Shown here: one piece after another, positions 56,226 to 63,735 of the stretch
Position numbering within the stretch: the stretch's first letter is position 1
Layout of the letters: each line of letters begins with the position of its first letter
Origin: Sediminibacterium sp.
GTDB taxonomy: Bacteria > Bacteroidota > Bacteroidia > Chitinophagales > Chitinophagaceae
NCBI RefSeq assembly: GCF_019264485.1
Contig: NZ_JAHVAA010000014.1
Span: forward strand, 124,001 to 188,000
Length of the DNA stretch: 64,000 bases
Direction of reading: 5' to 3'
The notes under the pieces: model-generated
Database searches by the model: none
Told to the model about the DNA's origin: nothing
Seen by the model: only the letters and a program-made list of their open reading frames with translations
Program-made: the position numbers and the translations under genes

Positions 56226-56657
56226 TCAGGATAATTTAACAGCCTGTCTCGCTACCAATATCCATTGTTTATTTTTCTTGATCCATGTCTGCAATACATT
56301 CAAATGCAATATGCCTTCTTTACCGGCTGCATCAAATGATCTTGCTTTTAATACATGTCGAACAATTGCTGTTTTTCCATCCACCGTAATTGAAACATCA
56401 CTCATTCCAAACTCTTTGTATGTAGTTGGACTTACCATGGCGTTATGCACCATTTCTGTTTTGTTTTCAATTTTCCCGCTGGAATGACCATATGTTACGC
56501 GCTCGCCTACTATTTGCAATAAGACAGCACTGTCTCTGTTTTCAAAAATGGCGCTGTTTAATGCTTTTATATTGTTCAGTATTTTCTTTTCTGCTTTGCC
56601 TTGTGCAATTGCAGTAAGTGAAAACAGGGTGAATAATATGACGAATCCTTTTTTCAT
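56226..56657 (-). CDS. Secreted NTF2-like (DUF4440-type) protein
   Basis: 143 residues: signal peptide (MKKGFVILFTLFSLTAIAQ), then a cone-shaped NTF2-like domain with ALNSAIFENRDSAVLLQIVG, VTYGHSSGKI and LQTWIKKNKQWILVARQAVK, the usual closing strands. No catalytic residues can be called. Its ATG overlaps the stop of the NlpE-like gene by one base (TAATG), so the two are translationally coupled, and both lie inside the nuo operon. Confidence 0.8.
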   Translation of the reverse strand: MKKGFVILFTLFSLTAIAQGKAEKKILNNIKALNSAIFENRDSAVLLQIVGERVTYGHSSGKIENKTEMVHNAMVSPTTYKEFGMSDVSITVDGKTAIVRHVLKARSFDAAGKEGILHLNVLQTWIKKNKQWILVARQAVKLS

Positions 56658-57139
56658 TACTGTTTCTTCAATTCATATTTATCTGCCAATGCTCCACTGA
56701 TCTTTTTGCCACTCATATCCAACTGCACTAATTTTCCTTCTGCCACAAAATACCTGTTGGGGCCTTCTTTTATACTTCCCAGATTGATCACAAATTCACT
56801 TACCCAGATCCATGTACCCGTTGCAGTAAATGTGTTGTCTTTTTTACCCAGGTATTTCATTTCACGGCTATAAGAACTGTCTGCTTTTAATTCAATGGTT
56901 GTTTCTATTCCTTCGCAATCTGCACAGGGTAAAACACCTTTGTATTTTCCAATTACATCCAGAGAGTTTTTGGCAGTTGCTCCCATTTCAATTACAGCAG
57001 GATAACTTGAATCCGGCCCTATCGCTTCCATATTTGTATCGCTGACTGTTACTTCTGTAACACCAGTAACAGATTCATTCTCGCAAGCGATTGCAAACAT
57101 AGAGCCAGCAATAAGAAGATATGATACTGCCTTCTTCAT
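56657..57139 (-). CDS. NlpE-like envelope lipoprotein
   Basis: 160 residues. Lipoprotein signal LLIAGSMFAIACENES (lipid cysteine at residue 19), then one N-terminal-type NlpE domain: GKYKGVLPCADCEGIETTIEL with the CxxC pair (Cys72, Cys75), SREMKYLGKKDNTFTATGTW and a closing region. In E. coli, NlpE senses surface contact, lipoprotein traffic and copper for the Cpx system; Cpx is not seen here. It begins 2 bp after nuoE and overlaps the NTF2-like gene, so it belongs to the nuo transcript. Its role with complex I is unknown. Confidence 0.82.
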   Translation of the reverse strand: MKKAVSYLLIAGSMFAIACENESVTGVTEVTVSDTNMEAIGPDSSYPAVIEMGATAKNSLDVIGKYKGVLPCADCEGIETTIELKADSSYSREMKYLGKKDNTFTATGTWIWVSEFVINLGSIKEGPNRYFVAEGKLVQLDMSGKKISGALADKYELKKQ

Positions 57140-57141
57140 TC

Positions 57142-57642
57142 TTAATTCAGATTAGCTGCTGTTTTTCTACATTCATCAATAATGGCATCCACTTTTTCTT
57201 TGGTCAGGTGTTCACGATAATGTTTACCTAACTGCATCATGGGTGCATATCCACAAGCTCCCAAACATTCTACTGTTTTCAATGTAAACATGCCATCCTG
57301 CGTTGTTTCACCGGGTTTTATACCCAGTTTCTCTCCGATATAAGCAATGATATCATCACTTCCACGCAGCATACATGGACCTGTCTGGCAAACTTCAAAC
57401 ATGTATTTGCCTACAGGTTTGAGGTTATACATACTATAGAAGGTAGCTACTTCATATACTTCAATTGGAGCTATCTGCAGCAGTTCGGCTACATAATCCA
57501 TTGTTTCAGCACTTAACCAACCTCCAAAACTATCCTGTGCCAGATGTAATACCGGCAATAATGCACTCTTCTGCTTTCCGTCTGGATAACGTGCCACCAG
57601 TCTTTTAAACTCGGTCATCTGTTCTTCTGAAAATCTTACCAT
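57142..57642 (-). CDS. nuoE: NADH-quinone oxidoreductase subunit E
   Basis: 166 residues, a thioredoxin-fold [2Fe-2S] protein (N1a). Seen: VYEVATFYSMYNLKPVGKYM, the cluster ligands CQTGPCML and later CLGACGYAPMMQLG. ATG 57642 (MVRFSEE) is chosen over a TTG at 57651 that lies in the repeat. The NlpE-like gene follows after 2 bp. Confidence 0.95.
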   Translation of the reverse strand: MVRFSEEQMTEFKRLVARYPDGKQKSALLPVLHLAQDSFGGWLSAETMDYVAELLQIAPIEVYEVATFYSMYNLKPVGKYMFEVCQTGPCMLRGSDDIIAYIGEKLGIKPGETTQDGMFTLKTVECLGACGYAPMMQLGKHYREHLTKEKVDAIIDECRKTAANLN

Positions 57643-57647
57643 ACAAA

Positions 57648-57721
57648 TCAATTTGGAAATTTGGAAATTTGGAAATTTGGAAATGTAGTTTTATTAGCAC
57701 ATTTTCAAATCTCCAAATTTC
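57648..57721. repeat. Family A word array, inverted arms
   Basis: Arm 1 (57648-57684) is four AATTTGGA words in 8-nt register. Arm 2 (57693-57721), read on the minus strand, is GGAAATTT, GGAGATTT, GAAAATGT, GCTA. It lies inside the nuo operon between nuoD and nuoE. Two small palindromes (CTCCAAAGGAG and TCCTTCGGA) follow before the nuoD stop. Confidence 0.8.
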
Positions 57722-57748
57722 CTCCAAAGGAGTCCTTCGGACAAATTA

Positions 57749-58981
57749 TTATGCGTCTAGCTCTCCTGCTATCAGGTTTAAGCTACTCATTGTTACAATT
57801 GCATCACTTAACATGCCGCCCTGTATCAGTTCGGGGTAGGCCTGGTAATAAATGAAACAGGGTCTTCTGAAATGCAGGCGGAACGGTGTACGTCCTCCAT
57901 CGCTGATCAGGTAAAACCCTAATTCGCCATTGCCACCTTCTACTGCCTGGTACACTTCTCCTTTGGGCATTTCTACTTCTCCCATAATAATCTTGAAGTG
58001 CCAGATCAATGCTTCCATCTTGGTATACACATCTTCTTTCTTTGGCAGATAATATTCAGGTACATCGGCATGGTATACTTCCGCATCAGCGCCTTTGAAT
58101 TCTTGAATTTTCTGGTATGCCTGTTCTATGATGCTCAGACTTTGCCACATTTCTGCATTACGCACCAGAAAACGGTCGTAGTTATCGCCAGTGGTACCAA
58201 CAGGAACTGTGAAGTTGAAATCCTGGTAACTGCTGTAAGGACTATGAACACGTACATCATAATCAACACCGGCTGCACGAAGATTGGGGCCGGTAAAACC
58301 ATAATTCAATGCACGTTCTGCACTGATACCACCGGTACCTTGTGTACGTTCCATAAAAATGCGGTTCCTTGTAAAGAGGTTTTCAAACTCTTTCAGCACT
58401 TTCGGATATTCTTTCAGGAATTTCTCGAGTTTCGTAAACGCTGTATTTGTGAAATTCCTTTCAAAACCGCCAATACGCCCAATATTAGTAGTAAGGCGGG
58501 ACCCACATACTTCTTCATATATTTCATAGATTAATTCACGGTATTGCATTACATACAGGAAGCCGGTATAAGCTCCCGTATCTACACCTACAATTGAATT
58601 ACAGATCAGGTGATCTGAAATCCTTGCCAGCTCCATAATAATCACACGCAGGTAGTCTACACGTTTTGGTGTGCTTACTCCCAATAGTTTTTCACAGGTA
58701 AGGTGCCATCCCATATTGTTGATGGGACTGCTGCAGTAGTTCAGTCGGTCAGTAATCGGCGTAATCTGATAAAGGGGTCTGCGCTCAGCCAGTTTCTCAA
58801 ATGCACGATGAATATATCCTACTGTTTGCTCAGTTGATACCACCCTTTCTCCATCCAGTTCCATGATATTCTGAAACACACCGTGTGTTGCAGGGTGTGT
58901 TGGTCCTACGTTTAACGTAGTGGTCTCTTTTTCAATGGAGCCTTCAGGTAATTTAATGTTATGTTGTTGTTGCGCTAACAT
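57749..58981 (-). CDS. nuoD: NADH-quinone oxidoreductase subunit D
   Basis: 410 residues, the 49-kDa subunit that forms the quinone site with NuoB. Seen: VGPTHPATHGVFQNIMELDG at the start, GYIHRAFEKLAERRPLYQ, DRLNYCSSPINNMGW and the C-terminal FRLHFRRPCFIYYQAYPELI. Not fused to NuoC, unlike E. coli. Confidence 0.96.
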   Translation of the reverse strand: MLAQQQHNIKLPEGSIEKETTTLNVGPTHPATHGVFQNIMELDGERVVSTEQTVGYIHRAFEKLAERRPLYQITPITDRLNYCSSPINNMGWHLTCEKLLGVSTPKRVDYLRVIIMELARISDHLICNSIVGVDTGAYTGFLYVMQYRELIYEIYEEVCGSRLTTNIGRIGGFERNFTNTAFTKLEKFLKEYPKVLKEFENLFTRNRIFMERTQGTGGISAERALNYGFTGPNLRAAGVDYDVRVHSPYSSYQDFNFTVPVGTTGDNYDRFLVRNAEMWQSLSIIEQAYQKIQEFKGADAEVYHADVPEYYLPKKEDVYTKMEALIWHFKIIMGEVEMPKGEVYQAVEGGNGELGFYLISDGGRTPFRLHFRRPCFIYYQAYPELIQGGMLSDAIVTMSSLNLIAGELDA

Positions 58982-59028
58982 GTTTACTTTATTGATCAGC
59001 TATTGAGCTGAATAATTCGTTTTATTAT

Positions 59029-59075
59029 AGTGAGCAGTGAGTAGTCAGTAGTGAGTATTACTGACTGCTCACTAA
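59029..59075. repeat. Family C word array, inverted arms, second copy
   Basis: Arm 1 (59029-59058) is AGTGAGC, AGTGAGT, AGTCAGT, AGTGAGT. Arm 2 (to 59075) is TTACTGAC, TGCTCAC, TAA. The arms are almost contiguous. It fills the nuoC-nuoD gap and ends just before the nuoC stop codon (59078). Confidence 0.8.
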
Positions 59076-59077
59076 TA

Positions 59078-59584
59078 TTATCCCCTTCCAAACATTTCAT
59101 CATCCTTATCAATTCTCGTCTGGTCTTCTAATGGATATTCTTTTCTTAAAGGGAAATAGTCCATTTCATCCACATTTAAAATACGCTTGAGGTTGGGATG
59201 CCCAACAAAATTTACACCATAGAAATCATAAGACTCTCGCTCCATCCAGTTGGCACTGGAGAAGAGTTGTGAGGCTGTAAATACATCAGGTGTTTCTACT
59301 GCCGTAAAGACTTTAAAGCGAATCCTGATATTCTCTGTAAGATTATGCAGGTGATATACCACTGCGAGTTCTCTGCCGGCATCATCCGGATAATTTACAG
59401 CACACAAATCGGTGAGAAAACGAAACTGAAGTGATTCTTCGTCGTATAGAAACTGCAGCACTTTCAGGTTCTGGTCTTTGGGCGCCTCAAAACTCAGCAT
59501 GCCATAAGTTTCCTCAAAGTTGTATACCAGTTCTCCGAACTTCTCTTTCAGTTTTTGTTGTATGTATTCGTTGGTTAAAGCCAT
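59078..59584 (-). CDS. nuoC: NADH-quinone oxidoreductase subunit C
   Basis: 168 residues, the 30-kDa subunit. Seen: VYHLHNLTENIRIRFKVF, ANWMERESYDFYGVNFVGHP and the signature LRKEYPLEDQTRIDKDDEMF. ATG 59584 (MALTNEYIQQKLKEKFG) is taken as start; an in-frame ATG at 59602 would add six residues but lies inside the family B repeat, so it is likely a product of the repeat. Confidence 0.93.
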   Translation of the reverse strand: MALTNEYIQQKLKEKFGELVYNFEETYGMLSFEAPKDQNLKVLQFLYDEESLQFRFLTDLCAVNYPDDAGRELAVVYHLHNLTENIRIRFKVFTAVETPDVFTASQLFSSANWMERESYDFYGVNFVGHPNLKRILNVDEMDYFPLRKEYPLEDQTRIDKDDEMFGRG

Positions 59585-59598
59585 TGTTATTTTTTTGG

Positions 59599-59630
59599 TC
59601 ATAGACCATGGTCCATGGACTATGGTCTAT
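59599..59630. repeat. Family B word array, third copy (self-complementary)
   Basis: CATAGAC, CATGGTC, CATGGAC, TATGGTC, TAT: four 7-nt words that form a near-palindrome. It fills the nuoB-nuoC gap exactly, ending at base 59630, one before the nuoB stop codon. Confidence 0.8.
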
Positions 59631-60221
59631 TTACTGAATGCCGTAGCTGTTCAGCAATGCTTTATAATGTTCACTGTTTCTTCTTCTGATACTTTCCTGT
59701 CCTACCAGGTCCTGGATTTTCATAAACCCATCAAGGATGGCTTCGGGGCGTGGCGGGCATCCAGGCACATATACATCTACCGGTATTACCTGATCGATAC
59801 CCTGCAAAACGCTATAAGTATCAAAAATACCACCACTTGATGCACAGGCGCCAACTGCAATTACCCAGCGGGGTTCTGCCATTTGCAGGTATACCTGGCG
59901 TAATACAGGGCCCATTTTTTTGGCGATGGTTCCCATTACCATCAGCAGATCGCACTGTCGGGGAGAAAAACCCACTCGCTCAGAGCCAAAACGGGCCAAA
60001 TCGTAATGCGATCCCATGGTGGCCATGAATTCAATACCACAACAGGATGTAGCAAAAGGTAAGGGCCAGAGAGAATTTTTACGGGCCAGGCCTACTACAC
60101 TACTCAATTTTGTGGTAAAAAACCCTTCTCCTGAAAAGCCTTCCGGTGCCTTCACCGTTGAAATGGCATCAGCCGTATTGGCAGGTATGGGGTTGATATT
60201 AAATCTAACTGGACGTGCCAT
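59631..60221 (-). CDS. nuoB: NADH-quinone oxidoreductase subunit B
   Basis: 196 residues, the subunit holding the N2 [4Fe-4S] cluster. Seen: the adjacent cysteines in FATSCCGIEFMATMGSHYD, the later CASSGG segment VGACASSGGIFDTYS and VYVPGCPPRPEAILDGF. All four cluster cysteines are present. Confidence 0.96.
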   Translation of the reverse strand: MARPVRFNINPIPANTADAISTVKAPEGFSGEGFFTTKLSSVVGLARKNSLWPLPFATSCCGIEFMATMGSHYDLARFGSERVGFSPRQCDLLMVMGTIAKKMGPVLRQVYLQMAEPRWVIAVGACASSGGIFDTYSVLQGIDQVIPVDVYVPGCPPRPEAILDGFMKIQDLVGQESIRRRNSEHYKALLNSYGIQ

Positions 60222-60230
60222 ATTCTTTCT

Positions 60231-60260
60231 ATTGGTTAATGGTTACTATATAACCATTTA
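60231..60260. repeat. Family K short word array with hairpin (7-nt word)
   Basis: GGTT recurs at 7-nt spacing (ATTGGTTAATGGTTA) and then AATGGTTA pairs with TAACCATT across CTATA. It is a minimal array with its inverted partner, in the nuoA-nuoB gap. Confidence 0.45.
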
Positions 60261-60307
60261 AACTTTTTCTTGTTGCAAAAAACCTGCGAATTGTATTCAC
60301 AGGAATA

Positions 60308-60709
60308 TTAATCTTCCCATTTAAGGGCGCCTTTTTTGATAATATACACAAAACCTGTCAGGAAAAAGGATACAAACATCAATACTGCCCAAAATCCTTC
60401 CCAACCCAGTTCCCTGAAATTAACAGCATACGGATAGAAGAAAATCACTTCCACATCGAATAAAACAAACAGAATAGCGACCAGAAAGTATTTGATGGCC
60501 ATTGGTTGGCGGGCATCGCCATGACTTTCGATACCACTGGCAAAGGTTTCCAGTTTATCTGATGTTTTTCTTTTGGGTCCCAGCCATTGAGAAACGGCGA
60601 TCATGGTGGCCACAAAACCGGCTGCAAAAATCAACTGCAAACCGATGGGCAGATAACCATAGGCATTACTGGTAGCGGAGGCATCTAACAAAAAAGTAAG
60701 CCAGTTCAT
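60308..60709 (-). CDS. nuoA: NADH-quinone oxidoreductase subunit A
   Basis: 133 residues, three membrane helices. Seen: KLETFASGIESHGDARQPM (with the cysteine of many NuoAs replaced by serine), KYFLVAILFVLFDVEVIFFY and FLTGFVYIIKKGALKWE. First gene of the nuo operon; a terminator for the upstream TPR gene and a promoter box lie before it. Confidence 0.95.
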   Translation of the reverse strand: MNWLTFLLDASATSNAYGYLPIGLQLIFAAGFVATMIAVSQWLGPKRKTSDKLETFASGIESHGDARQPMAIKYFLVAILFVLFDVEVIFFYPYAVNFRELGWEGFWAVLMFVSFFLTGFVYIIKKGALKWED

Positions 60710-60729
60710 GTTAAAACATTAATGTCCCG

Positions 60730-60737
60730 CAAAAATA
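60730..60737 (-). promoter_or_regulatory. Predicted nuo operon promoter -7 box (TATTTTTG)
   Basis: Minus-strand TATTTTTG fits TAnnTTTG and lies 20 nt before the nuoA ATG, just after the terminator at 60760-60788. No clear -33 element. Confidence 0.5.
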
Positions 60738-60759
60738 AGCCTGTGAAGCATATAAAAAG

Positions 60760-60788
60760 AAAAACTCCCCCATATTGGAGGAGTTTTT
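60760..60788 (-). terminator. Terminator after the TPR gene
   Basis: On the minus strand AAAAACTCC-TCCA pairs with TGGG-GGAGTTTTT, giving a stem with one mismatch and a T-run; it separates the TPR gene from nuoA. Confidence 0.75.
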
Positions 60789-60800
60789 ACCGAATTATTT

Positions 60801-62549
60801 TTAAAGATTACTACCGGCTCCCGAAGTCCCCGATGAAGAGCTTGTATTTCCGGTGGTTTTACCTCCTGATCCTTGCTGTTTTTGCGCTGCAGCTATTTCC
60901 TTCTCAACAATAGGTTTTACCTGCAAACCATATTTATCTTCCGGATAAATAGACAGGAGTGAGTTTAACACTTCCAGGGTTTTGGTGAAATCTTTGGCTT
61001 TATCATGGTAATAAGAAGCCAGGTAATAGAACTGAAAAGGCAAAATTCGCTGATTCTTGGCTGGATCTTTCTTTAAGAAATCAATATACTGCATGATGGA
61101 AGGCACTGCTGTACCTTTTGTAGTATCTGAATCTATTGCTACTGCAGACTGTACCGCAAATCTGTATCCATAAATCTGATCAGGGAATTTCTGGATCATT
61201 TCATTGCTTAAACGTAAAGCTTCGTCTAATTCGCCTGCTTTAATAGAAGCATCTGTTATGTAGAAATAATCTGTGATACCCATTTCCTTTTTGAAGCTTA
61301 CCCCTTTTTTCAGCCATACAAGCTGTTTTTGAGGGTTTTTGGCTTTTGCATACATATCAGAAGCCATCTTAGCATAATTCACCCTGCTGGCAGCCAATGT
61401 ATCCAGTTGCATTGCTTTTTCAATATAACCTGCCGCTACATCTTCACTACCGGGAAAACGTGAGTATATTTTGATGGCCAATCCATAGTATTCAGATGTA
61501 AGAGAAGCAGCATCGGCAGTTGCAAAGAATTTTTCAATGGATTCTTTTGCCTTTAAAGAGTCATTTGTTCTGTCGTAGTTATAAGCATAAATACCATATA
61601 GTTTAGGCATTTTGTCGATACCACCTACTTCAGCCTCAATCTGTTTTACTTTTTCCAGACTCTCATTGTATTTACCCGCACGGAACAGGTAATCGGCCAC
61701 AAACAAATCGGTATTAGGATCCTTATCTGCATTGGCTACATATTTATCAAGGTATTCTTTTGCTTTAGGCACATCCTTATCTGCATAATAATTGTATAAG
61801 TTATAATACACCGGGGGATAAGTAGGGTCTGCAGCTATTGCATTACCATAAAACTGATCGAATAATTCTTTATTATTCTGACTCTGGTAAATTCTTCCGA
61901 TTCTGAACATGGCTCTCGCATTCTTTGGATCACGTACGATAGCTTCCTGATAAGCTTTTACAGCCTCACCACCATTTTCACCACCCATTTTAAGGTAACT
62001 GATACCCATTGTAATGTAGATATCAGGATTGGTTAAATCAAGTGCAGCAGCCTGCTTCAGTTTTTCAATACCATAAACGGGATCACCGAGTTTGCTACCG
62101 CCATCAGCGTTCGCACGTCCAATGGCATTAAGAATACCGGGATTACCCTTTCCTTTATTACGGCCTCTGGTTTCTGTGGTTGCAGTAATGGCCTGTTCAA
62201 ATTTCTGTTTGGCTGAATTGATATCGCCACCTTCCAGTATTTCGAGGTGACCCATACCTACTAACAACCATGCATCGCTGCCAATTTCCTGTAAACCCTT
62301 CTGGTATACATCTTTAGCTGAAGTAATCATGGCTTTGGTAAGTTCACCTGCCTCAGCGGCAATCAGCGACTGACCGTACCAATAGATCGCCTGTGGATCT
62401 TTCGGATTGGCATCATAAGCCTTTTTCAAAGTTTCACGGGCGCTCTTATACTTCTCGTAGTTGAGGAACTTGATTCCCTCCGCTACCTGCGCCATCAAAC
62501 ACTGTACAGCAAGCAAGGCTGTTACGATCAAAGAAACGGTCTTCTTCAT
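60801..62549 (-). CDS. Secreted TPR-repeat protein
   Basis: 582 residues. Signal peptide (MKKTVSLIVTALLAVQCLMA), then tetratricopeptide repeats over most of the length (for example ARETLKKAYDANPKDPQAIY, NARAMFRIGRIYQSQNNKEL, PVYYNLYNYYADKDVPKAKE, KYNESLEKVKQIEAEVGG), ending in a low-complexity Gly/Ser tail. A periplasmic scaffold is likely; partners unknown. It lies 24 bp after the PstS-like gene on the same strand. Confidence 0.83.
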   Translation of the reverse strand: MKKTVSLIVTALLAVQCLMAQVAEGIKFLNYEKYKSARETLKKAYDANPKDPQAIYWYGQSLIAAEAGELTKAMITSAKDVYQKGLQEIGSDAWLLVGMGHLEILEGGDINSAKQKFEQAITATTETRGRNKGKGNPGILNAIGRANADGGSKLGDPVYGIEKLKQAAALDLTNPDIYITMGISYLKMGGENGGEAVKAYQEAIVRDPKNARAMFRIGRIYQSQNNKELFDQFYGNAIAADPTYPPVYYNLYNYYADKDVPKAKEYLDKYVANADKDPNTDLFVADYLFRAGKYNESLEKVKQIEAEVGGIDKMPKLYGIYAYNYDRTNDSLKAKESIEKFFATADAASLTSEYYGLAIKIYSRFPGSEDVAAGYIEKAMQLDTLAASRVNYAKMASDMYAKAKNPQKQLVWLKKGVSFKKEMGITDYFYITDASIKAGELDEALRLSNEMIQKFPDQIYGYRFAVQSAVAIDSDTTKGTAVPSIMQYIDFLKKDPAKNQRILPFQFYYLASYYHDKAKDFTKTLEVLNSLLSIYPEDKYGLQVKPIVEKEIAAAQKQQGSGGKTTGNTSSSSGTSGAGSNL

Positions 62550-62573
62550 TTGTCGGTTTTTATAGTTGTTCTG

Positions 62574-63500
62574 TTAATCTGCGTCTTTTATACTTCCGGA
62601 TCTTTTCCCGAATCCCATTTTAGCGGGAACCAGAAACGCTCTCCGGAAAATCAACTGTCCTCTTTCCAGACTCATGAAATTCATAAAGCCTGTTCCGAGA
62701 CCGGTTGCATTCTCTTTCAATATATAATACAATGGACGTGCCAAAGGGTACTGTCCATATGAAATAGTTGCCTGTGAAGGCTTTGCGAATATATCTTTTT
62801 CCTCACATTTAACACATTCTACCAATCCCAGACTGATTTTTTTCAGGTATGCCAACTGAACCGGATCATAACTGTCGGCAATCCAGCTGATTCCCACAAA
62901 ACCCACTACATTTTTTCTGGAAGCAACCACATCCAGTACATTCTGGCTATTTTCAGCAGCCACAACATTGTTGCCAAAATTTCCTCCTCTCAGGATACTG
63001 TCTTTTAAATAGCGCACCGTACTGGTTGCTTTATTTCCATCCATTACAGCAGTAATCTTGTCCTTACCACTCAGGATATTGCGAAGTTTGCTCAGGGTGA
63101 AAATACTATCAGGTGATTGCCTGTTTACAATAACGGCTACCGCATCATACGCAAGTACACCATATTGCGGGGAATATGACAACTGATTCTCAAAGAACGA
63201 TGCTTCTTCTTTCGTTAATCCTCGGGCCACAATGACCATTCGGGTACTGTCTTTTTGCAAATCCCTGAAACAATCCGATTCCGGTTTGTAGGAAACGTTG
63301 ATCTGGGTTTCGGGAAAAGAAGATTTATGTACCCTTATCTGCTCTTCAATAACCGGTTTAAAACTCTCATCCACACTTATATTAATCGTTCCCCTGGTTG
63401 GTGTATCCGTTTCAGTCTTAACATTACCTGAACTGTTACAGGACAATAACCACAAGAACAGAAAAAACGATCCTATTGTATAAAAAAATCCTTTTCGCAT
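62574..63500 (-). CDS. PstS-like phosphate-binding-fold lipoprotein
   Basis: 308 residues. Lipoprotein signal FFLFLWLLSCNSSGNV, then a periplasmic binding protein fold of the PstS type: GTINISVDESFKPVIEEQIRV, DAVAVIVNRQSPDSIFTLSKLRNIL, GGNFGNNVVAAENSQNVLD and GYPLARPLYYIL-like SYGQYPLARPLYYIL. No Pst ABC transporter genes are near, so it may not serve phosphate uptake. ATG 63500 (MRKGFFYT) is chosen because it gives a correct lipoprotein signal; upstream frame would overlap the preceding gene. It starts 1 bp after that gene's stop. Confidence 0.85.
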   Translation of the reverse strand: MRKGFFYTIGSFFLFLWLLSCNSSGNVKTETDTPTRGTINISVDESFKPVIEEQIRVHKSSFPETQINVSYKPESDCFRDLQKDSTRMVIVARGLTKEEASFFENQLSYSPQYGVLAYDAVAVIVNRQSPDSIFTLSKLRNILSGKDKITAVMDGNKATSTVRYLKDSILRGGNFGNNVVAAENSQNVLDVVASRKNVVGFVGISWIADSYDPVQLAYLKKISLGLVECVKCEEKDIFAKPSQATISYGQYPLARPLYYILKENATGLGTGFMNFMSLERGQLIFRRAFLVPAKMGFGKRSGSIKDAD

Positions 63501-63501
63501 C

Positions 63502-63735
63502 TTAATAATCCCGCTTAATTCCCCTGTACAACCTGTAGCCACCATACAATACAGATACCGATCCCATCAGGTACCTGTACATCGGATCTACCAGCATTAA
63601 CTGTTCGATCTTTAACTGTTCAGCAAGCAACAAAATAAAAGCCATACCCAGAATGAAAACGGCCATAGAGAGGTCATAAATCATTCTCATCATCCTGTAA
63701 CTCTTCTTTTGTTTCTCTCTGAAATCCTGTTCCAT
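63502..63735 (-). CDS. Small membrane protein, unknown function
   Basis: 77 residues with two hydrophobic segments (LSMAVFILGMAFILLLAEQL and YLMGSVSVLYGGYRLY) and basic ends. Not recognised as a named family. It is one base away from the PstS-like gene, so the set 63735 to 60801 is one transcript. In other Bacteroidota such sets follow exbB/exbD/tonB; those genes are not in this window, so this is only an expectation. Confidence 0.65.
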   Translation of the reverse strand: MEQDFREKQKKSYRMMRMIYDLSMAVFILGMAFILLLAEQLKIEQLMLVDPMYRYLMGSVSVLYGGYRLYRGIKRDY

